DNA of 64,000 bases from Myxococcaceae bacterium JPH2 (GCA_016458225.1 JAEMGR010000009.1:310001-374000), one strand, 5' to 3'. Positions 26,057 through 37,460 are shown, counted from the stretch's first letter. Notes: generated from the sequence alone by a model not told the origin. A program made the numbers and translations.

Positions 26057-27382
26057 CTAACGTGCGGCTCGACGCGAGGGCAATCTCCCCGCCGCGTTGT
26101 CGCGCTCCTCGAGACCGCGCGCGAAGTTGCCGATGACGAGCCCCGGCCGAGCAGCCTTCAGCCGCTGGAGCAGCTCGCGGATGCCCACCGGCTCACCGCC
26201 CGGTCCCTTGTCCCGCGCGACCTCCAGATACTGGAGCGGATCGATGCACAGCGAGCGCGTCTGGACCTGATCCACCTTGTACTTCTTCACCAGCCGCTCC
26301 AGCGCCTTCACCTCGCCCTCGCGGTCGGTGACGCCGGGGAAGAGCAACAGGTTCAGCGCCAGGTAGGCCCCTCGCTGACGCGCGAGGGCGATGGAGGCCT
26401 CCACGTCCTCCCAGCCGTACTTCACCGGCTTGTAGTAGGCCTCGTAGAGCTCCTTCGACGCCGAGTTGAGCGACACGCGCACGGCATCGAGGCCCGCGTC
26501 CAACAGCGCCTCCAAGCCGTGGGTGAGGCTGGCGTTGGTGTTGATGTTGATGGAGCCCTTGTCGGTGCGCTCGCGCATGTAGCGAATGGCCTCCGCGATG
26601 AACTTCCAGCGCGTCAGCGGCTCGCCCTCGCAGCCCTGCCCGAAGCTCACCATGGTCCGGCCCGGCGCGCGCTCCAGGTGGTACAGGCCAATCTGGCCCA
26701 TCTCCTCCGCGGTGGGCCCGTCATCCATGCGCTCGTGCGACGCGGGCGGACCATCCGCGGGCTGATCCGAGATGCAGCCCACGCAGCGCGCGTTGCACAT
26801 CACCGACGCGGGGATGGCGCCCTCGTCCCGCGCGTAGAAGATGTTCTGGGACGTGAAGCACCGGTACAGCAGCGCGCACGTCTTGAGCTGCTTGAGCACG
26901 CGATTGCCCGGGAAGCGCTCCAGGTGCTCCGTCACCAGCTCCTTCATGTCCGGCGTGGAGTAGCGCGCGGGATCCCAATGCGAGCGGCGATCCGTGTGGA
27001 TGGCCCACGCCACCGGCCCGTCATCGCCCCACGCCGCCGCCGTATACGCCCACTGCGGCAGCACGGGCCCCTCCCCCTTCACCTCGCCCGGAAGGAACGT
27101 GCGCGTGTAGCCCGGTGGCAAGAGCGCGCCCACGGCGGAGGGCACGAAGGGCTTCCCTCCCACTTTCATCTCGCGCACCAGCTCCAGCTCGCCCGTCTCC
27201 GGATGGAGCCCGACTGGCAGCCGACCTGGCAGATGGACGAGCCGCCCATCGGACGGCAGAGGAATGGGCTTGTCCTGCGGAGGAACGAGCTCTTCGCCGC
27301 TGCGCAGCGTGGCCACGAGGTAGGGATGCTCCATCACCCGGCCCTTGGGGTCTGCGAAGAGGAGCTTGGGTTCGCGCGTCAT
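26057..27382 (-). CDS. Radical SAM protein of unknown function
   Basis: A 441-residue radical SAM enzyme. The [4Fe-4S]-binding motif is CNARCVGC (CxxxCxxC) in the middle of the protein, near residue 195, after an unusually long N-terminal domain (1-185) that is not recognised. Later radical SAM elements are FGQGCEGEPL (GGE-like), SININTNASL and DAVRVSLNSAS. Radical SAM enzymes generate a 5'-deoxyadenosyl radical; the substrate here is not indicated. The neighbours are a TPR lipoprotein downstream (10 bases away) and divergent ald upstream. The two minus-strand genes may form a pair. Confidence 0.85.
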   Translation of the reverse strand: MTREPKLLFADPKGRVMEHPYLVATLRSGEELVPPQDKPIPLPSDGRLVHLPGRLPVGLHPETGELELVREMKVGGKPFVPSAVGALLPPGYTRTFLPGEVKGEGPVLPQWAYTAAAWGDDGPVAWAIHTDRRSHWDPARYSTPDMKELVTEHLERFPGNRVLKQLKTCALLYRCFTSQNIFYARDEGAIPASVMCNARCVGCISDQPADGPPASHERMDDGPTAEEMGQIGLYHLERAPGRTMVSFGQGCEGEPLTRWKFIAEAIRYMRERTDKGSININTNASLTHGLEALLDAGLDAVRVSLNSASKELYEAYYKPVKYGWEDVEASIALARQRGAYLALNLLLFPGVTDREGEVKALERLVKKYKVDQVQTRSLCIDPLQYLEVARDKGPGGEPVGIRELLQRLKAARPGLVIGNFARGLEERDNAAGRLPSRRAAR

Positions 27383-27521
27383 GACTCGCTAACTACCATC
27401 GCGCCCGTTTCCCTTCGATGAAGGAATCTCCAGGTCAGGCGCAGCGCGTCCAACGCCTCGCGTCATGTGCGCCACGAATACGACACGTGATGAAGCATTG
27501 CGCACGAGGGCTGTGCACTCC

Positions 27522-27550
27522 TTGAAACCCAGGGGGCGCTGGTCTATGGG
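27522..27550 (+). promoter_or_regulatory. sigma70-type promoter of ald
   Basis: TTGAAA at 27522-27527, 17-base spacer, TATGGG at 27545-27550. Transcription would start about 33 bases before the ald GTG. Ribosome site GGAGG follows at 27579-27583. Confidence 0.55.
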
Positions 27551-27589
27551 TCCGCGCACTTTCTTTCCCCTCTTCACCGGAGGCAGGTC

Positions 27590-28717
<1,128 letters not shown>

Positions 28718-28744
28718 GCCCGCCCGCTCGCCGGGCCAGTGAAC

Positions 28745-28784
28745 GAGGGGAGGTGGAAGTCCGCGCGACTTCCTCCTCCCCTTT
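28745..28784 (+). terminator. Strong rho-independent terminator after ald
   Basis: A 15-position stem with one mismatch (AGGGGAGGTGGAAGT paired with its complement) around a seven-base loop, ending in TTT. It lies 28 bases after the ald stop and separates ald from the rpoE1 promoter. Confidence 0.85.
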
Positions 28785-28868
28785 GCATCTTCTGGGAATA
28801 GAGTCCTCCGTCAGACGTATCCCGATTTCGGAAGCGGGCGTGCGGGCGACGTGGTGGGGATGGCGTTG

Positions 28869-28896
28869 TTGACCCTTCTGTTCCCGTGCATACATT
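28869..28896 (+). promoter_or_regulatory. Candidate promoter of the ECF sigma operon
   Basis: TTGACC at 28869-28874, a 16-base spacer, and TACATT at 28891-28896. The sigma gene starts at 28953. The elements look like housekeeping sigma recognition rather than the GAAC-type boxes of many autoregulated ECF sigmas. Confidence 0.5.
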
Positions 28897-28952
28897 GACG
28901 GGTAGACAACGACTCATTCCCCAATGGTTTCGGGCTCTTGGAAGGCGGGAGC

Positions 28953-29594
28953 ATGTTGGACTTCAGGCAACCCAACCGGACGAAGCAAGAGTTCGAGGAG
29001 CTGGCGCTGGCCCATCTGGACCCGCTCTACTCGGCCGCGCTCCGTCTGACGAAGAATGAGCGGGACGCGGAGGACCTGGTGCAGGACACCTGCATGCGGG
29101 CCTACCGCTTCTTCGACAAGTTCGAGCGGGGCACCAACATCAAGGCCTGGCTCTTCAAGATCCTCACCAACACCTTCATCAACCGCTACCGGCGCAAGGT
29201 GAAGGAGCGCACGGTGGTGGAAGGCGTGGAGCGCGAGGCTGTCCACGAGCGCTTCGTGAGCCGGGACGCGACGGACTTCGCCGCGAACCCGGAGCAGTAC
29301 TTCTTTGATCGACTGCTGTCGGACGACGTGTTGCGGGCCATCGACTCGCTGCCCATCGACTTCCGGCTGGTGGTCATCCTCGCGGACCTGCAGGAGTTCT
29401 CCTACAAGGAGATCGCCGAGATCCTCGAGTGCCCGGTGGGCACGGTGATGAGCCGGCTGTTCCGCGGGCGGAAGCTGCTCCAGAAGACGCTGCGGGAGTA
29501 CGCCGAGGGCCAGGGTGTCTTCCGGCAAGAAGGTCTGCCCCCTTCCATCCCAGCCGATATGGAAGAATATCGACGTCGGAAGAAGACTGGGTAG
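28953..29594 (+). CDS. rpoE1: ECF sigma factor of the RpoE1 type
   Basis: A 213-residue extracytoplasmic-function sigma factor. Region 2 shows [33 protein letters not shown] and the core-binding [20 protein letters not shown]. Region 4 shows [26 protein letters not shown] and the helix-turn-helix [19 protein letters not shown]. In M. xanthus an ECF sigma called RpoE1 is encoded beside the frz genes together with a membrane partner and affects motility; the location here is equivalent. ATG at 28953 has GGCGGGAGC upstream; the TTG at 28938 would need no ribosome site. TAG overlaps the next gene's possible GTG. Confidence 0.92.
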   Translation: MLDFRQPNRTKQEFEELALAHLDPLYSAALRLTKNERDAEDLVQDTCMRAYRFFDKFERGTNIKAWLFKILTNTFINRYRRKVKERTVVEGVEREAVHERFVSRDATDFAANPEQYFFDRLLSDDVLRAIDSLPIDFRLVVILADLQEFSYKEIAEILECPVGTVMSRLFRGRKLLQKTLREYAEGQGVFRQEGLPPSIPADMEEYRRRKKTG

Positions 29595-29617
29595 TGAGCG
29601 GTTGGCCTCGGGCGCCC

Positions 29618-30460
29618 ATGACCTGCCAGGAACTGGATCGACTTCTGTACCCGTACCTCGACGGCGAGTTTCAGCCCGAGGAGCGGCTCGACTTCGAAGC
29701 GCACCTCTCCGGCTGCGCGCCGTGCCAACGGCGCGTGGCCGAGGAGCGGGGGATGCGGCAGATGCTCCGCCGCGCGGCACGGCACTCCGTGCCGCGGATG
29801 CAGGCGCCCGCGTCGCTGCGCTCGGGCATCCAGCTCGGGCTCCAGCGTGAGCAGCGCCGCGCGCAGGTGGGGCAATGGCTGCGCGTGGGCGCGGTGGCCC
29901 TGGTGATGGTGACGACGGGCGGCGGGTGGATGGCGTTCCAGTCCGGCCTGCGCCAGCGGGCCTCGGTGGAAGAGGCCGTCCAGCGCCACATGCGCAACCG
30001 CCCGCTGGAGTTCGTCGCCGGCACGCCGGAGATGATCGAAGGGTGGTTCAACGACAAGGTCGACCACCGCGTCACCCTGCCCCATCTGCCCCGGATGCGC
30101 CCGGTGGGCGCGCGCTTCTCGACGCTCAACGGGCAGGAAGTCGTCTACGTGAGCTACGAGACGCTGCCGGATCGCACCACCGAGCCCCAGCGGCGCGTGG
30201 GCGTGTTCGTCTACCCGGCGGATGGGCGCAAGGTGAAGGTCGAAGAGGCGCCCACGGTGGAGATGGTCGGGCTGGACTCGAGCGCGGGATACAACGTCGT
30301 CACCCTGCGCGAGAACGAGATCACCTACGAACTCGTCACCGACATGAACGAGGCGGACATCCGCCGGCTCCTGCGCGACCAGGAGCAGAAGGCCTCGGGG
30401 CCGCCGCGTCCCGCGGCGATGTCCTCCGAAGCCACGTATCAGCCTGTATCACTGCCGTAG
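29618..30460 (+). CDS. Zinc-finger membrane protein, probable anti-sigma partner of RpoE1
   Basis: A 280-residue single-pass membrane protein. Residues 1-40 form a zf-HC2 anti-sigma domain (MTCQELDRLLYPYLDGE, then HLSGCAPC, i.e. HxxxCxxC), which grips ECF sigma factors. A membrane helix follows at about residues 85-105 (WLRVGAVALVMVTTGGGWMAF) and then an extracytoplasmic domain of 170 residues with strands such as VVYVSYETLP and VGVFVYPADG. It is probably the sensor that holds the sigma factor until an envelope signal arrives. ATG at 29618 is preferred. A GTG at 29594 overlapping the sigma stop is an alternative. Confidence 0.85.
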   Translation: MTCQELDRLLYPYLDGEFQPEERLDFEAHLSGCAPCQRRVAEERGMRQMLRRAARHSVPRMQAPASLRSGIQLGLQREQRRAQVGQWLRVGAVALVMVTTGGGWMAFQSGLRQRASVEEAVQRHMRNRPLEFVAGTPEMIEGWFNDKVDHRVTLPHLPRMRPVGARFSTLNGQEVVYVSYETLPDRTTEPQRRVGVFVYPADGRKVKVEEAPTVEMVGLDSSAGYNVVTLRENEITYELVTDMNEADIRRLLRDQEQKASGPPRPAAMSSEATYQPVSLP

Positions 30461-30552
30461 TCCGCGATTGGGGCGTGGCGCGTGCTCGCGCCCCCCTGTC
30501 AGGGCTGCTTGCCCGCTGACCTGAATACCGGGCATTTCAGCCGGTGCGAAGA

Positions 30553-30581
30553 TTGACGGTCCCATGCGTGGCCGATAGCCT
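30553..30581 (+). promoter_or_regulatory. Possible promoter of frzS
   Basis: TTGACG at 30553-30558, 17 bases, then TAGCCT at 30576-30581. The -35 is good and the -10 is weak (three matches of six). frzS starts at 30663, so the leader would be about 75 bases. Confidence 0.35.
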
Positions 30582-30662
30582 CGAAGGCGTCTTTCTTCTC
30601 GCGCGCCGCTGCCCGCTCATGGCGTGCTCCGCGCGCCGAACTCCAGGACGGGCCGTCCCTCC

Positions 30663-32462
30663 ATGTCCAAGCGAATCCTGATTGTCGAAAGCGACGCCAC
30701 GCTCTCTGCCTCCTTGCGCCAGGCCCTGGAGGGCCGCGGCTTCTCGGTGACGGAGACGACGGACGGAAAGGGCAGCGTGGAGCTGATCCGGCGCGAGCGG
30801 CCGGAGCTGGTGGTCCTGGCGGTGGACCTGTCCGCGGGCCAGAACGGCTACCTCATCTGCGGCAAGCTGAAGAAGGACGACGAACTCAAGAACGTCCCCA
30901 TCGTCATCATCGGCAACCCGGATGGCTTCGCGGCGCACAGCAAGCTGAAGGCCCGCGCCGACGAATACGTCGCCAAGCCCGTGGACACCCACGTCCTCGT
31001 GGAGCGCGCGGGTGGGCTGATCGGCTTCCCGGAGCCCCCCGCCTCCGTCGACGAGGTCGTGGACGAGAGCCTCACGCTGGACGCGCTCGGCGAGGGCGAT
31101 GAGCCGCTGACGGCGGACTTCGGCGAGGAGATCGCCGTCGAGGCGGGCGAGGAGCCCACCGTGGCCGGCGAAGAGCTGGACATGCTCGACGAGGCGTTCG
31201 GAGACATCTCCGAGCCCGTCACCGGCACCGTCGAAGAAGAGCCGGTGGTCGCACCGCCGGAGACCGAGTCCGCCGATGAGGAGCTGTCCGCGCTGGACAC
31301 GCTCGGCACGGACGACGACTCCGCCCTCGACTCGCTGGGCGACCTGGACGAGGACGCGGACTCCGAGAAGACGGTGATCGGCTTCATGCCGACGGAGCTG
31401 GCCCCGCCGCCCGCCGCGCCGCCTCCCCTCCCCGTTCGCGCCGCCCCCGAGCCGGCCCGCGCTCCGACTCCCGCGCCCGCGCGCACGCCGGTGCCCGCCG
31501 CGCCTCCTACCCGCGCCGCCACGGTGACGCCGCTCGCGCCCGCCGCTCCGGCCATGTCCGCCGCGGACGCGGCCGAGCTGCGCACCCTGCGCGCTCGGGT
31601 CGCGGAGCTTCAGGGCGCGCTGGAGGACTCACGCGCGCAAGCCACGCAGGCCGAGGATCGCGTGCGCGAGCTGGAGTCCGAGCTCGAGACCAAGTCCACC
31701 GAGCTGGAGACCGCGCGCTCCAGCGCGGGGAAGAACGACAAGGACACCTTCGCCCTCCGCGACGCGGTCAACAAGCGCGACAAGGAGATCCTCCGCCTCA
31801 AGACGGAGCTGAACCAGAAGGACCAGGAGATCGTCGAGCTGAAGGATCAGCACCTGGAGCTGGAGCAGAAGGCGAGCACCGCCGACGGGGAGATGTCCCG
31901 CCGCGACGCGCAGATCAAGACGCTCACCACCAAGACGGAGCAGCTCACCACGGAGCGCAAGCGCGTGGATCAGCAGCTCGCCGCCGCCAAGGACGAGGCC
32001 CGGGGCGCGAGCGCGAAGCTGACCGCGCTGCAGACCGAGCTGGATCAGCACCAGGCCCAGAGCCAGGCGCTCCATGGAGAGATTGAGGAGCTGCGCGGGC
32101 GCACCGGAGCCCTGGAGGCGGACGTCCAGGCCGCGCGCGACGAGGCCGACGGCCTCCGCCCTCAGCTGGAGGCGGCGCAGCAGGAGTCCGAGGCGATCCG
32201 CGGACAGCTCGAGCAGGCCCAGGCGGACCTGGAGGCCCAGGGCACTCGGGCGGCCGAGGAAGCCGATGGCCTCCGCGCTCGCATCGCCGAGCTGGAGCAG
32301 GCCGCGGTGCGCAGCGAGGAGCGCGTCACGAAGCTCTACGCGCGCATCAAGGGCGACGAGAAGCTCCGCGAGAAGACCAAGAAGGCCTTGGCCATCGCGC
32401 AGCAGTTGTTGGAGGAGCCGGGCTCGGCCGTCGGTGAGGACGGCGACGAGGCCGCGGCCTGA
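30663..32462 (+). CDS. frzS: FrzS, pseudo-receiver coiled-coil motility protein
   Basis: A 599-residue protein of type IV pilus (S) motility that moves between cell poles. Residues 1-120 form an atypical receiver starting MSKRILIVES. It has Asp55 (VVLAVD), but the usual Thr/Ser after the fourth strand is Gly84 (IVIIG), and His92 and Tyr102 are kept as in M. xanthus FrzS, whose receiver is not activated by phosphorylation. An acidic linker and a Pro/Ala region (about 130-300) lead to a coiled coil from about 300 to 560 and a conserved tail KLYARIKGDEKLREKTKKAL. It is longer than the M. xanthus protein (555 by recollection), mainly in the linker. It converges on the HEAT-like gene across a terminator. 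Confidence 0.95.
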   Translation: MSKRILIVESDATLSASLRQALEGRGFSVTETTDGKGSVELIRRERPELVVLAVDLSAGQNGYLICGKLKKDDELKNVPIVIIGNPDGFAAHSKLKARADEYVAKPVDTHVLVERAGGLIGFPEPPASVDEVVDESLTLDALGEGDEPLTADFGEEIAVEAGEEPTVAGEELDMLDEAFGDISEPVTGTVEEEPVVAPPETESADEELSALDTLGTDDDSALDSLGDLDEDADSEKTVIGFMPTELAPPPAAPPPLPVRAAPEPARAPTPAPARTPVPAAPPTRAATVTPLAPAAPAMSAADAAELRTLRARVAELQGALEDSRAQATQAEDRVRELESELETKSTELETARSSAGKNDKDTFALRDAVNKRDKEILRLKTELNQKDQEIVELKDQHLELEQKASTADGEMSRRDAQIKTLTTKTEQLTTERKRVDQQLAAAKDEARGASAKLTALQTELDQHQAQSQALHGEIEELRGRTGALEADVQAARDEADGLRPQLEAAQQESEAIRGQLEQAQADLEAQGTRAAEEADGLRARIAELEQAAVRSEERVTKLYARIKGDEKLREKTKKALAIAQQLLEEPGSAVGEDGDEAAA

Positions 32463-32471
32463 AGTCAGCGG

Positions 32472-32501
32472 GGGGAGGCGCGGTGTTCACCGCCCCTCCC
32501 C
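32472..32501. terminator. Bidirectional hairpin between frzS and the HEAT-like gene
   Basis: GGGGAGG...CCTCCCC with an inner CGGT/ACCG stem: twelve pairs, one C-C mismatch, GTTC loop. It lies 10 bases after the frzS stop and 10 bases after the end of the convergent gene, so it can stop both. Confidence 0.8.
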
Positions 32502-32511
32502 TGCTTCCGCT

Positions 32512-33650
32512 TCAATGACCGTCCTTCTTGGGCGCGGTCTTCTTCTCGAGCAGCTTCTTCGCGAAGGCCTGCACCGCGGACGGCACATTCTTGTCGCGCG
32601 ACAGGTCCTTCAGCTCCGTCTCCCGCACCATGTTGAGGAACTTCATGGTGACCGTGAGGGGCACCTTGGGGTTCTTCAGGAGCGCGAGCTTCACCTTCTG
32701 GTTCTTGGTCCACTCGCGGTTGTTGTAGATGACGCGCAGCACGTCGTCGGTCATCGCGCGGTTGGCGGCGGCGGACAGCACCTCGCCATCCGTGATGCGC
32801 GGACTGCGAATGGCGGCCACGCTCACCAGCTTGTTGGTGTCTCGGATGAGCGCGGTGCGAGCCTCCTTGTTGCCCAGCGTCGCCAGCTTGATCTTCTCCG
32901 AGATGGACATCTTCAGGATGCGCTGAGAGAGCGTCAGCCGCTTGCCCTCGTCCATGGGCGCGGCCTCCTCCTGCGCCACGTCCTGGAACTCCTGGAGGAT
33001 TTGCTCGGCGGTGGGGCCCGCGTCCGGCGGCGGCGCCTCGGCGGCCTCGGGACCGAAGAGGCGCACGCGCGCGGCCTTCATCTGCGGCACGTCCACCAGC
33101 ATCAACCCGCTGCGCACCGCGAAGTCACAGACGCCGTCGATGAGCGACGCCGTCGCGTTCGGGTTCCCGCAGAGGTTGCGCAGGATGTCCTCGTGGCGCA
33201 GCAGGCGGAGCTGGTTCTGGCTGATGATTTCCGCCAGCTTCGCACTGCAGTTCCCCGCCACTCCGGCCACCGCGTCGTCCGGGGTCTCGGGGTTGAGGAT
33301 GAGCATCTCCGCGTAGGCTTCCTTGTCCTTCAGCTGGCCCAGGAAGAAGCCCAGCACCTGCGGCTGCACGCCTTCATCGCGCAGCGCCGAGCCGAGGATG
33401 CGGTCCGGCAGGCCGACGCACGTCTTCGCCGCCGTCTCACGCACGCCCGCGTCGGGATCGAACGTGAGCATGAAGAGCGCGCCCACCATGTCCGAGGGAT
33501 TCAGCGGCACCAGCGACTTGGCGGCCATCATCCGCAGCGGCACGGGCGCGGCCGGGTCGACATGCTTGCGCAGGTTGGGCGGGAGGAACTCCGCGTTGAA
33601 GGGACAGCCGGGGGGCGGAGCCGGGATGTTGTCGGCGGGGGTCGCGGTGC

Positions 33651-33654
<4 letters not shown>
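32512..33654 (-). CDS. HEAT-like repeat protein, unknown
   Basis: A 380-residue soluble protein with no recognised family motif. After a short Pro-rich head ([18 protein letters not shown]) it consists of alternating helices of about 15-18 residues with spacing like HEAT or armadillo repeats, for example [20 protein letters not shown] and [17 protein letters not shown]. An acidic Pro/Ala break at about 205-225 divides two helical halves. Such solenoids usually bind other proteins. The ATG overlaps the coaX stop in ATGA, so it is coupled to coaX, although no functional link is known. It converges on frzS. Confidence 0.65.
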
Positions 33655-34421
<767 letters not shown>

Positions 34422-34477
34422 TGCCGCCCCATTCTACCTTGAAGGCGGGCCTGGCGACCGTCGCCATGCCGCGAACC

Positions 34478-35497
34478 TCAAGGCGACCGAACATCCTGGC
34501 GCGGTCGCAGCCGCTCCACGTCGCCGGCCAACACCCGCTCCAGGACCCCCGCCTCGGTGCGGACCAGCAGCGCGCCCGAAGGGTCGATGTCCTCGGCCCG
34601 CCCGCGCAGCTCGCTGCGGTCCGTGCGGACCAGGACGTCCTGCCCCAGGGTGCTGGACAGCGCCTTCCAGCGCGCCCGCACGGGCTCGAACCCCGACTCC
34701 AGATAGCGATCCAACCACTCCTCCAGGCACGTCCACAGGGCGGCGGTGAACGCGGCGCGCGCCACCCGCTTGCCCAGCGCGATGGAGAGCGACGTCGCCG
34801 ACTCGCGCAGCTCCTCCGGGAAGTGCTCCAGGGTGGAGTTGAGGTTGACGCCCACGCCGACGACGACGAAGTGGACCCGCTCGGGCTCGGCTGACAGCTC
34901 CGTGAGGATGCCCGCCACCTTGCGGCCGCCGATCTGCACATCGTTGGGCCACTTGATGGCCGCGTCGCTGCCGGCCTCGCGCAGCGCCTCGGCCAGGGCC
35001 ACGGCCGCCACGAGCGTCAGCTCCGGCGCGCGCTGTGGCGGCAGCTCGGGGCGGAGGATGGCGGAGAAGTAGAGATTGAGCCCGGCCGGAGACGCCCAGG
35101 CGCGGCCTCGACGGCCCTTGCCCGCGGTCTGCTGCTCGGCCACCACCACCTCGCCGTGCTCGGCGCCGTCCTGGGCGCGGCGGAAGGCGGCCTCGTTGGT
35201 CGAGCCGATGGTCTCGTGGTGGTGGATGACACGACCGAGGTCCCGCGTGCCGAGCAGTGGGCCCAGCTCCAGCGCGCTCAGCCGATCCGGAACCTCGACC
35301 AGGCGGTAGCCCCGGGCGGGCACCGCCTCGATGACGTAGCCCTTGAGCCGCAGGGCCTCCACGCGCTTCCACACGGCGGTGCGCGACAGGCCCAACTTGC
35401 TGGAGAGCACCTCCCCGGACAGGTATGCGTCCCCGCCCTCGGAGAGGAAGCCCAGGATGAGTTCCTCCTGCGTCTGCTCACTCGTGTCAGCGGCCAC
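34478..35497 (-). CDS. birA: BirA, biotin ligase and repressor
   Basis: A 339-residue bifunctional protein. An N-terminal winged helix spans residues 10-70 (LSGEVLSSKLGLSRTAVWKR, then GYRLVEVPD) for DNA binding. The catalytic domain has the GSTN-type start IGSTNEAAFRRA, the biotinyl-AMP loop AGKGRRGRAWASP, KWPNDVQIGGRKVAGIL and the late strand VVGVGVNLN. A C-terminal SH3-like domain includes GRAEDIDPSGALLV. It attaches biotin to carboxylase carrier proteins and probably represses biotin genes. GTG at 35497 has AGGCAGGG upstream. It is followed by coaX. Confidence 0.95.
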   Translation of the reverse strand: MAADTSEQTQEELILGFLSEGGDAYLSGEVLSSKLGLSRTAVWKRVEALRLKGYVIEAVPARGYRLVEVPDRLSALELGPLLGTRDLGRVIHHHETIGSTNEAAFRRAQDGAEHGEVVVAEQQTAGKGRRGRAWASPAGLNLYFSAILRPELPPQRAPELTLVAAVALAEALREAGSDAAIKWPNDVQIGGRKVAGILTELSAEPERVHFVVVGVGVNLNSTLEHFPEELRESATSLSIALGKRVARAAFTAALWTCLEEWLDRYLESGFEPVRARWKALSSTLGQDVLVRTDRSELRGRAEDIDPSGALLVRTEAGVLERVLAGDVERLRPRQDVRSP

Positions 35498-35587
35498 GTC
35501 TGCCCTGCCTCTCGAAGAAGCCCGCAGGCTAGGGAGCGCGGACGCGCCTTACAACCTCCGAGCGCGGGACGCGGCGTCGCTCGCCCG

Positions 35588-36211
35588 TCAGCCCGCCGTC
35601 GGCGAGGTGGGCGCCGGGGGGCTCGCCGCGGGCCGAAGCTGGAAGGACTCGAGCGACAGCGAGGTCTGCGGGACGCGCTGGCCGTCGTGCTCGGCCGCCA
35701 CCTCCACGCGCACCATGCCCACGCCCGGCGCGAAGGTCATGGTGTTGATCAGCGTGGTGCGGGTATCCACGCGGTTGCGGCCTTCCACCTGGACGCAGTT
35801 CTGGAAGGTGCCGGCAGGGGCCTCGCAGGAGGCTCCCGCCTGGAGGATCTGATAGCGCTCCGTGGAGGACACCGACACCACGTTCGTCCACGAGCGCCCC
35901 GTCTCGAGCGGGCCGCGCAGGAGGTAGCGCTTGGGGTCGCGCAGGCCGAAGCCGTCCACCGCGAGCTGACCGCCCTGGCTGTCGAGGAAGAAGCCGGCCT
36001 CTTCCTTGACGATCTCCACCGTGACGGCCTTGTCGTCGCGCCCGTTGACCCGGTACGTCCAGCGGTTGCCCACCGCGAGGGGGTAGTACTCCGACAGCGA
36101 GGCGACCGAGGACGCGGAGGCCTCGGCCTCCACGTGCTTCGCGCAGCCAGAGCCCGCGAGCGCCAGGGACACCAGGGCCGCGCTTCCCACCGAGAACAGC
36201 GAGTGCTTCAT
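35588..36211 (-). CDS. Lipoprotein, unknown
   Basis: A 207-residue lipoprotein. The signal peptide ends in LALAGSGC near residue 23. The mature part begins EYYPLAVGNRWTYRVNG, a phrase common in secreted beta-sandwich proteins, and continues as strands with a late pair CEAPAGTFQNCVQVEG. A Pro-rich tail follows (ASPPAPTSPTAG). Function not recognised. It starts one base after the stop of the HEAT lipoprotein gene, so the two are coupled. birA follows 90 bases downstream on the same strand. Confidence 0.75.
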   Translation of the reverse strand: MKHSLFSVGSAALVSLALAGSGCAKHVEAEASASSVASLSEYYPLAVGNRWTYRVNGRDDKAVTVEIVKEEAGFFLDSQGGQLAVDGFGLRDPKRYLLRGPLETGRSWTNVVSVSSTERYQILQAGASCEAPAGTFQNCVQVEGRNRVDTRTTLINTMTFAPGVGMVRVEVAAEHDGQRVPQTSLSLESFQLRPAASPPAPTSPTAG

Positions 36212-36212
36212 G

Positions 36213-37130
36213 TCAGGGCTCCGCGTGGTCCGAGCCACGCGCCTCCGCGTTGGCGTGCTTGCGTGATGCGTAGAGCGTGTCGAGGGCCTGCTGCGCGGCG
36301 GCCTGCACCGACGGCGTGTCGTGGCCCTGAGCGACCGTGTAGAGGTAGGCCTCGGCCTCGGGACCGCCAATCTCCCCCACCGCGAAGACGATCTCCTGCA
36401 CGAAGCCTGTGTCTCGGCCACGCGCCAGGTCGATGAGCGCGGGCACCGCGCCTCGGGCCTTCATCTCGGCGAGCGAGCCGATGGTGCGACGCACCACATC
36501 CGCGTCGCTCGTGTCCGTCAGGCGCTCGATGAGGAGCGGTGCGGCGGCGGGATGCTTGCGCTCCGCCAGGGTGCGCAACGCGAACTCGCGGATGCGGGAG
36601 TCACTGGCGCGCAGGTCCGCCACGAGCTGATCGTCCCCGCGCTCCAGCGCCGCGAGCTGGAGCACCGCGGACTCCGTCAGCTGCCGGAGCGCGGACTCCA
36701 AGGCGGACCGCATGGCGGCGCGGCGGCCCTCCACCGTGTCCGGGTCGACGACCGCCTCGCCCAGCCCCACCACTTCGTAGCGCTGGGGCAGGTCCCCACC
36801 GAAGCGCTCCAGCGAGAGGCTCGCGCCCACCTCGGCGTAGCTGTGCGGGTTGCCGTCCTTCAGGACCTCGCGGGTGAACGGGACCTCCAGCGTCAGCCGC
36901 CAAGGCCTGGCCTTGCGAGGGACCTCCTCGCCGAGCTGCTCGAACCGTCCGGAGGCGGTGAGCGCTTCGCTGAAGAGGATACGAACCCCCTCTGGCCCCA
37001 TGCCGAGCAGCGCGTTGTCACGCACCGTGGCCCCCGACAGCTCCACCGGCGCCACGGGATGGCGCGGCGCCTGCGAGCGGCAGGCGCTGAGGAGCACGAG
37101 GCAGGTGGCGAGCAGCAGGGCCGGCTTCAT
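36213..37130 (-). CDS. HEAT-repeat lipoprotein
   Basis: A 305-residue lipoprotein with lipobox LLSAC (cleavage after about residue 16). The first half (to 150) has beta-strand character (WRLTLEVPFTREV, RYEVVGLGEAVVD). The second half has at least three HEAT-like helical repeats: LRASDSRIREFALRTLAERK, DADVVRRTIGSLAEMKARG and FVQEIVFAVGEIGGPEAEA. Such repeats resemble the phycobilisome-lyase type used for protein binding. Envelope location expected. Its upstream gap contains imperfect repeats, see 37131-37693. Confidence 0.75.
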   Translation of the reverse strand: MKPALLLATCLVLLSACRSQAPRHPVAPVELSGATVRDNALLGMGPEGVRILFSEALTASGRFEQLGEEVPRKARPWRLTLEVPFTREVLKDGNPHSYAEVGASLSLERFGGDLPQRYEVVGLGEAVVDPDTVEGRRAAMRSALESALRQLTESAVLQLAALERGDDQLVADLRASDSRIREFALRTLAERKHPAAAPLLIERLTDTSDADVVRRTIGSLAEMKARGAVPALIDLARGRDTGFVQEIVFAVGEIGGPEAEAYLYTVAQGHDTPSVQAAAQQALDTLYASRKHANAEARGSDHAEP

Positions 37131-37460
37131 GAGCCCCCCTACGCTAACACTCCCGCGTGGGCCGCACCCGATTCGCGTGAGGACGAAGTTCAGCCCTCTC
37201 CACCTTCCGACAGGCCCATGCTCGGAGGAGGAGGAAGCAAGGGGCCACCGCCCCTCGCAACACGCACGGAGCCTTCACAGGAGGCGCCTGCTTCGCGTCG
37301 CGATGGAGTGCAGCCAGCGCCACCGTTGACCAGGTCTGTACCGAGCCGGAGCGACTGAGACCCTCCCGACGCCAACGCGCCGCGAGCAAGGCCTACGCGC
37401 CACGAGGACACGACGTTCAGTGGTCACTGCGCTCGTGAGCGGAGTTGGATCCGCGTGCGC

